64,000 nt of DNA from Pterobdella sp. o SKG-2022 (taxonomy: Eukaryota > Annelida > Clitellata > Hirudinida > Piscicolidae), in NCBI GenBank assembly GCA_964035795.1, contig OZ038320.1:9446671-9510670 (forward strand), read 5' to 3'. Below the pieces are notes generated by a model. The model saw only the letters and a list, made by a program, of their open reading frames with translations. It was not told where the DNA came from and ran no database searches. Below are positions 59,401 to 64,000 of the stretch, piece after piece (the stretch's first letter is position 1; each line of letters starts with the position of its first letter). Position numbers and translations under genes: made by a program.

Positions 59401-60836
59401 GAAGGAAAAAAGCACTAAGTATTATTTTTTCAATAGATGAAGCTTATAGTAAGAATCTCTCACATTATCAAGGGATACTTGATATTGTACTTTCAAAATT
59501 TCAAAACATTGATTTTTTATAGTATTGATCTTCATAATTTTAAATTCTGTTGAAAAATATAAACTCCATTATATTTTTAAAGATGAAACCCAAAACACAG
59601 AGGTTAATGCATTATGGGTGTTTTAGTATAATGTGAGAACTAAAAAATTGATCGAAGGTACAAAGATTAGTGATGATGAGACTTGGATGAATAATGCTAT
59701 AATGAGAACATCTTTGAATTTTTAAACCGTATGATTAAGACCCAGTGTAAAATTAATAACTGTTATGTGCGAGCTTGAAAACAAGATGATGTGAATATGC
59801 GATAATATGAATTGAAAAACCAATGCATCCTTGAAATTTGTGGGGATATTTAAGTAACCTTGTAGAGTCAAAATGCAAATATGAAGTTTTAAAATAAAGT
59901 TGGACTATTTGGACGTTATATTTTATTGCATAAAAAAAATGAAAATCTTTCATTTTGTTTAAAAACTACAAGATATTGTTCATATACTAAATAACATTTA
60001 AAGTGATTGTACAACTATCATTATTATCTCTATAACAGACATTAAAACAATATGCTATAAACTGAATACATAGAAAAACAAAATTTCTAATGGTAACACT
60101 ACACAGGTGGCAGTGCCATTGCTCTTGAGTCAAATGGTGTCAATGTCGTTGTTGGACCATGGCAACCGTAATGTCGTCTCCAGGTGGAATTATTGATATT
60201 TTTTTTTAATTTTGATACGATTTCTGCTGTTTGGTATAAATATTTGAAATGATTTTTTATCACACTAAACATTTATCGGGTTTGAAGTTCAATGTAGATC
60301 AAACTGTTGATAAAAGTGTTTTTTTATTTGCTTCTTATTATCAACAAGTGTAATAGTTTAGTATAAATGTAAACTAATTTATAAAAATAAATTTAGAATG
60401 GTGGAATTAACGACACAATTTATCTGCGGAGCCATGAACAGCTTCGTGACTGAGCAAGGAGGATGGGTACGATATCTCTTGTACATTACATAAACTTTTA
60501 ATGAGTTTCAACAACAAATAAAGAAGTATTTTTTGTTGTTATACTTTAAATCTTTTGTAGCCAATTGGTGTAATTATAACGTATTTTTAAAGAATGGAGT
60601 CAACAAGCTGAAGGTGAACGAGATATCAATAGATAACAGTGTAGATGACTCAGAGAAAGAAAGCCAAGTGTAATGCATTGTCAATTACGTTTTTTACATA
60701 GGTTTTTTTTATAAAGAGTACACATTATTTTTTATACGGATATTTCATTTATAAAAAAATCATGACCTTTTTTCTAATTTAGAAAGCAGGTCAGTTTTAT
60801 TTTATTGCTGGTCTATTCACATTGGCATTTATGTAA
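56481..60836 (+). CDS. BCL-2 family apoptosis regulator with BH4, BH3, BH1, BH2 and tail anchor
   Basis: Exons: 56481-57255, 57331-57395, 57460-57503, 57607-57703, 60107-60183, 60397-60466, 60593-60667, 60783-60836; in frame, 418 residues. BCL-2 proteins sit on mitochondrial and ER membranes and control outer-membrane permeability by BH3-in-groove binding. Seen: BH4-like REVVVDFMAL (about 26-35, compare RELVVDFL of BCL-xL); a long basic, Ser/Lys-rich segment (about 40-258); BH3 SLRAIADQVQLEYSDEL (273-289); a helix GYEELKKVSMEVL; a BH1-equivalent GWSQVAVPLL (324-333); BH2 FVTEQGGW (369-376); and a C-terminal hydrophobic stretch FYFIAGLFTLAFM (406-418). Spacing from BH3 through BH1 to BH2 equals that of BAK/BAX/BCL-xL, and the intron after GGW matches the BH2 intron of vertebrate BCL2. 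The start ATG lies 13 bases after an ATTCAG acceptor; a longer in-frame upstream extension is probably 5' intron. Pro- or anti-apoptotic role cannot be told; BH4 favours survival type. Confidence 0.88.
60593..60673 (+). other. Alternative terminal exon of the BCL-2 gene lacking the membrane tail
   Basis: If the intron after CAA (60667) is not removed, the frame reads SQV and stops at 60671-60673, giving a soluble protein ending in DDSEKESQV. If GTGTAATG is used as donor and joined to 60783, the frame continues into a hydrophobic tail. Both are legal; the donor is weak, so a mixture is plausible. Confidence 0.5.
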
Positions 60837-61308
60837 ATTATTTCAAAAAGGATTGTTTCTTTCTATGCATAATATTGTAGGCATACTTTGAGCATATCTT
60901 ACCTGTCTTGCTTTAACATTCCATTTTTGCTGCAAATTATTAATGTTGTTTTCTGAGTCAGATCTTATCATGAAATTATTTTCCATTGTTGAAGACGTTT
61001 TTCATTTTTGTTATACTTTTACAGAATTTCTTGTCATTTCAATATAAAAATGCCTTAAAATTGTTTTCATAAATATTAGTCCAAACCAGTCATTTTTGAC
61101 AATATAAGGTTTCAAATATTTTTGCTAATATACAATTTATGTCTTTGACTTGTTTTTTTGTTATTATCTCTTTCGAATATTCACATTGGAAATGATATTA
61201 AAACTTAAATTCATTGAACATATTTTCTAACATGTTAAAATATCACAAATTTCAAACATTTCATCGATCATCAAACATTCCATAAGTATTGTGAACACTG
61301 ATTAATTT

Positions 61309-61314
61309 AATAAA
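61309..61314 (+). terminator. Possible polyadenylation signal of the BCL-2 gene
   Basis: AATAAA 473 bases after the anchored-form stop and 181 bases before the convergent collagen stop. Confidence 0.35.
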
Positions 61315-61494
61315 AAATCAAATCTTTTATAAAAATCTAAATATTATTTATATAAACAACATTAAAGACAGAAGCACTTTTAGATCTTTCAACAAGAACG
61401 ATTTCTGTCAAATTAAAAAGTATGGTTTGGTCTAGTTATCCCAAACACAAGCCTATATAAAAATACAAACCTTCAATTTGACGTTTCTTAATTT

Positions 61495-63807
61495 TTATAG
61501 TTCACAACTATCTCCTTTTTCTCCCTTTTCGCCTAAAACCATGAATATTAATTTAGCTAAAAATCATTATGTAACACTAACAATAATAAATTTCATGTTT
61601 TATCCAACTTTTGCTCAACTGAACATTTGAGCAAAAAAATTAAAAGTCGAACATGAGGTCGTCCCTGACTGGAGTTTTAGTTGCCTGCTACTTTCTAAAA
61701 ACCATACAAACACTTGCAACAAGATATTTTCGATAGCGAGATGAACTGTCGTCTCACCTGGGGGACCAGCTGGTCCAGAGGGTCCAGTCTGTCCTTCCTG
61801 ACCTGGAAAGCCTCTCTCACCCGCCATGCCAGGCATTCCTGGGTCTCCCGGGATTCCTTGAAGACCAGGAGAACCTTTTTTGCCTTGGATGCTTTTGCCT
61901 GGAGGTCCCGGTGGTCCATGCAGATCTCGAGTTACCTCTTCAAACTTTTCTTTAAATAAAATGATTTTGATTTAGCAAATTTATTTTATATTTAAAAAAT
62001 TTTTGTTTTCAAATCAAAAATAGATGACATGATGAATAATGAACGAAACCTTTAAGAATCTCCATGCATATTTCTCTCACTTCATTACGACTCACACTTC
62101 GACCCTAAATACATTTTTGAGTTGTAAATTTTATTAATATTTCAATCTCAGTAATTTCAAAGCATTCAATTTACATTCTTGAAATTTTTTTGAACCACTT
62201 CTCAACCTCACAGACCTGGGGTCCAGGTACTCCAGGCATGCCCGTCTGGCCTCTGTCACCAGGCATGCCTTGAGGTCCCATGTGTCCAGGAGGTCCAGGA
62301 TACCCAGGCCTACCTGGCGTGCCATTCTTGCCTCCATCTCCCGGCATGCCCCTGGGACCAGTCTTAAGCATTAGTGATTACGTTTTAATTAATTTTAAGT
62401 ATTTGTTATTAGAAATTCATTATTGGAAAATTTCATATTGAGATAGTGCGTTAAAATTTATATAGTTTTTCAAATAGTTGTTTTAAATATTATTAATGAA
62501 ATGACTTTTCAAAAAACATGTGCTTTTCAAAAAGACCTTTGTTTTTTCACTTAAAACAAACTGAAAAGCATAAGAAGTCTCTGTAATTCTTATCTTTTTA
62601 TCTCATTCTTCACTATTTTTGAAAAATAATTATTTATAAAACTTTATTATAAATTCAAATATTATTTATTTCTGCTTACAATAGTATTTAAACTCAAACA
62701 AACCGACGATAAAAGATAACAGAGTTATAAAACGTCATACCGGTCCAGGGTTTCCTGGAGATCCTTGAGGTCCCTGCAAACAAGACCATTTAGTTAATTC
62801 ATAACAACATCAATGTTTCAACCATAATTTTCTGCATTATCGAATGTCATAAAATGTTTAATCTTCATTTACATACGGGAGGTCCCGGAGTAGGTCTTGC
62901 AGGAGGAGCCACAATTTTTTCACTTTCTGCTGCTTCTTTTATAATGATCTGAACAATTATAAGCTCAAGTAAAATATATATCAATGAATAAATTTAATGC
63001 AATCTCACTTGTCCTGGTTCCCCAGGAGGGCCCTGAGTGGAAGGTTTTCAAAGATGAATTTTGAAAGAAACATTTATATTCGTATATAAAGGAAAAATAA
63101 TCTCTAAATGATTATTCAAACCAAAAAATTCCAACGATTTATTAAACGAAGAATCAAAGCTTTAAAATTTTCAATCGATATAATCATTGGTGTTGAATAT
63201 CAAAAAGCTTAGTGTTTCAAGAGCAAAAAAAAATTTTTGAAAGTATTTAATAATTAGAAACTTAAACGGTAAAAAATTCATGGATTAAAAATTTTTATCA
63301 AGCTAGATCATCAAACACCATAATCAGATAACTAAATTATTCCTTTTGAGTATTTTTCTCCAATCGCTAGAAATTTCCATTATATAAATGTTGAAATCAG
63401 ATATTAAAAATTACTCAAAAAAAAGCATGGCAAAAAAATTTATTCATAAAATTCAGAATCAATATTAATTATCAATAGATTACCAATTTAGAAGAATACC
63501 ATGCATTTATTCAAAAATAAAGCTATAATTTTTGGTAATTGTGGCCTTACCATAAAACATTAGGAAATTATAGATTTATTTTCAAAGAAATGTATGATAA
63601 TTCTCAAAATTGATGTTCTATAGATAATTACTATATGATACATACGTAAGATTTCTTTAAAAAAATCAATATTAGCCTTCAAACACTACAAAAGGTATAT
63701 AACAGCGAAATAAACAAAGGTACAACCGTAGGTCCGCTGCTGCCAGGCAACCCCATAGGTCCCATTGGTCCCATAGGTCCTGTTGCTCCTGGGGGTCCTT
63801 GCTGGCC
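61495..63807 (-). CDS. FACIT-like fibril-associated collagen chain, 3' part (5' end outside window)
   Basis: Exons (5' to 3'): 63727-63807, 63009-63032, 62877-62948, 62741-62773, 62216-62362, 62050-62104, 61758-61949, 61495-61532; 213 residues in frame here. The first visible exon is nine pure Gly-X-Y triplets; further triple-helix exons follow, with a proline-rich non-collagenous break ([20 protein letters not shown]) and a second break reading [20 protein letters not shown] before HGPPGPPG. That second break, with a single Cys in a short helix just before Gly-Pro-Pro, is the kind of NC junction seen in type IX and related FACIT collagens (EICxxVL...GPPG), where the Cys crosslinks chains. 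The last exon ends [12 protein letters not shown]. No C-terminal C1q/NC1 or fibrillar C-propeptide is encoded, which also fits FACITs. Extracellular matrix role; chain type not assignable. Confidence 0.88.
63515..63640. repeat. Fold-back-like repeat related to 15041-15180, in a collagen intron
   Basis: Contains CTATAATTTTTGGTAATTG followed by GGCCTTACCATAAAACATTA, and later TCAAAATTGATGTTCTATAG, both with counterparts at 15041-15120, the second in opposite orientation. Confidence 0.4.
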
Positions 63808-64000
63808 CTGTGAAGTTATGGTGGTGACATAAAAGTGCTTAGTGGTGTTTTTATACAGAATATATGAATCCTTTATTATGGTGATTTTTATTGCAAAAAA
63901 ATTGACAAGAAAGTCGTCGTAATTAACGCCAATATTTTTCCTACATTATATTATTGAACAAAGATGAAAAAAAAAATGTTTTAAAAACACATATTCAATC

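Noticed and set aside
1..64000. tRNA, rRNA, CRISPR or bacterial operon features
   Set aside because: No T-loop plus acceptor-stem pairs, no regular spacer arrays and no prokaryotic gene organisation were seen; all recognisable genes have spliceosomal introns.

Overview
This is an AT-rich (roughly 70% A+T by eye) animal nuclear genome window. Evidence: every recognisable gene is split by spliceosomal introns (many 50-300 bases, a few of 1.5-3.5 kb), and the gene set is animal-specific: a two-pore-domain K+ channel, a CNC-bZIP factor with an NRF1-type ER-anchor domain, a BH-domain BCL-2 protein, a FACIT-like collagen and a TAF6L-type SAGA subunit. I cannot name the phylum; an invertebrate with a compact, AT-rich genome fits best. 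There is one 200-base assembly gap (14412-14611). I saw no bacterial genes, CRISPR arrays or convincing tRNA/rRNA.

Layout. 1-7711: 5' half of a K2P channel gene on the minus strand, its 3' half lying left of the window; its downstream side carries a very long TCC microsatellite. 7712-17442: gene-poor AT-rich spacer with simple repeats, a short signal-peptide-like ORF and the gap. 17443-22448 (+): NFE2L1/CncC-like bZIP. 23006-32462 (-): complete 15-exon aspartyl aminopeptidase (DNPEP), convergent with the bZIP gene; its second intron contains a complete mitochondrial enoyl-CoA delta-isomerase gene on the opposite strand (27581-29424) and a fresh tandem duplication of about 720 bases that copied half a DNPEP exon. 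33040-36963 (+): TAF6L-like SAGA subunit, sharing a 577-base divergent intergenic region with DNPEP. 36964-47768: 10.8 kb spacer. 47769-51438 (+): long multi-zinc-finger protein. 54114-54857 (-): dead RTE-type LINE fragment next to a fold-back element. 56481-60836 (+): BCL-2 family gene. 61495-63807 (-): 3' part of a FACIT-like collagen, convergent with the BCL-2 gene and running off the right edge.

The genes are independent housekeeping, transcription and signalling genes, with no operon or pathway cluster. Linked themes are stress and organelle quality control (NRF1-type bZIP, BCL-2 protein, mitochondrial beta-oxidation isomerase) but this is neighbourhood only. Exon boundaries were worked out by hand from splice-site consensus, reading-frame continuity and remembered family sequences; each multi-exon model below keeps its frame throughout. 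The most interesting items are the BCL-2 protein with a degenerate BH1 motif, a roughly 230-residue BH4-BH3 spacer and two possible C-termini; the NRF1-like factor with altered Keap1-contact motifs; the nested gene plus partial-exon duplication inside DNPEP; and a CUB-like reading frame broken by one stop inside the bZIP gene.
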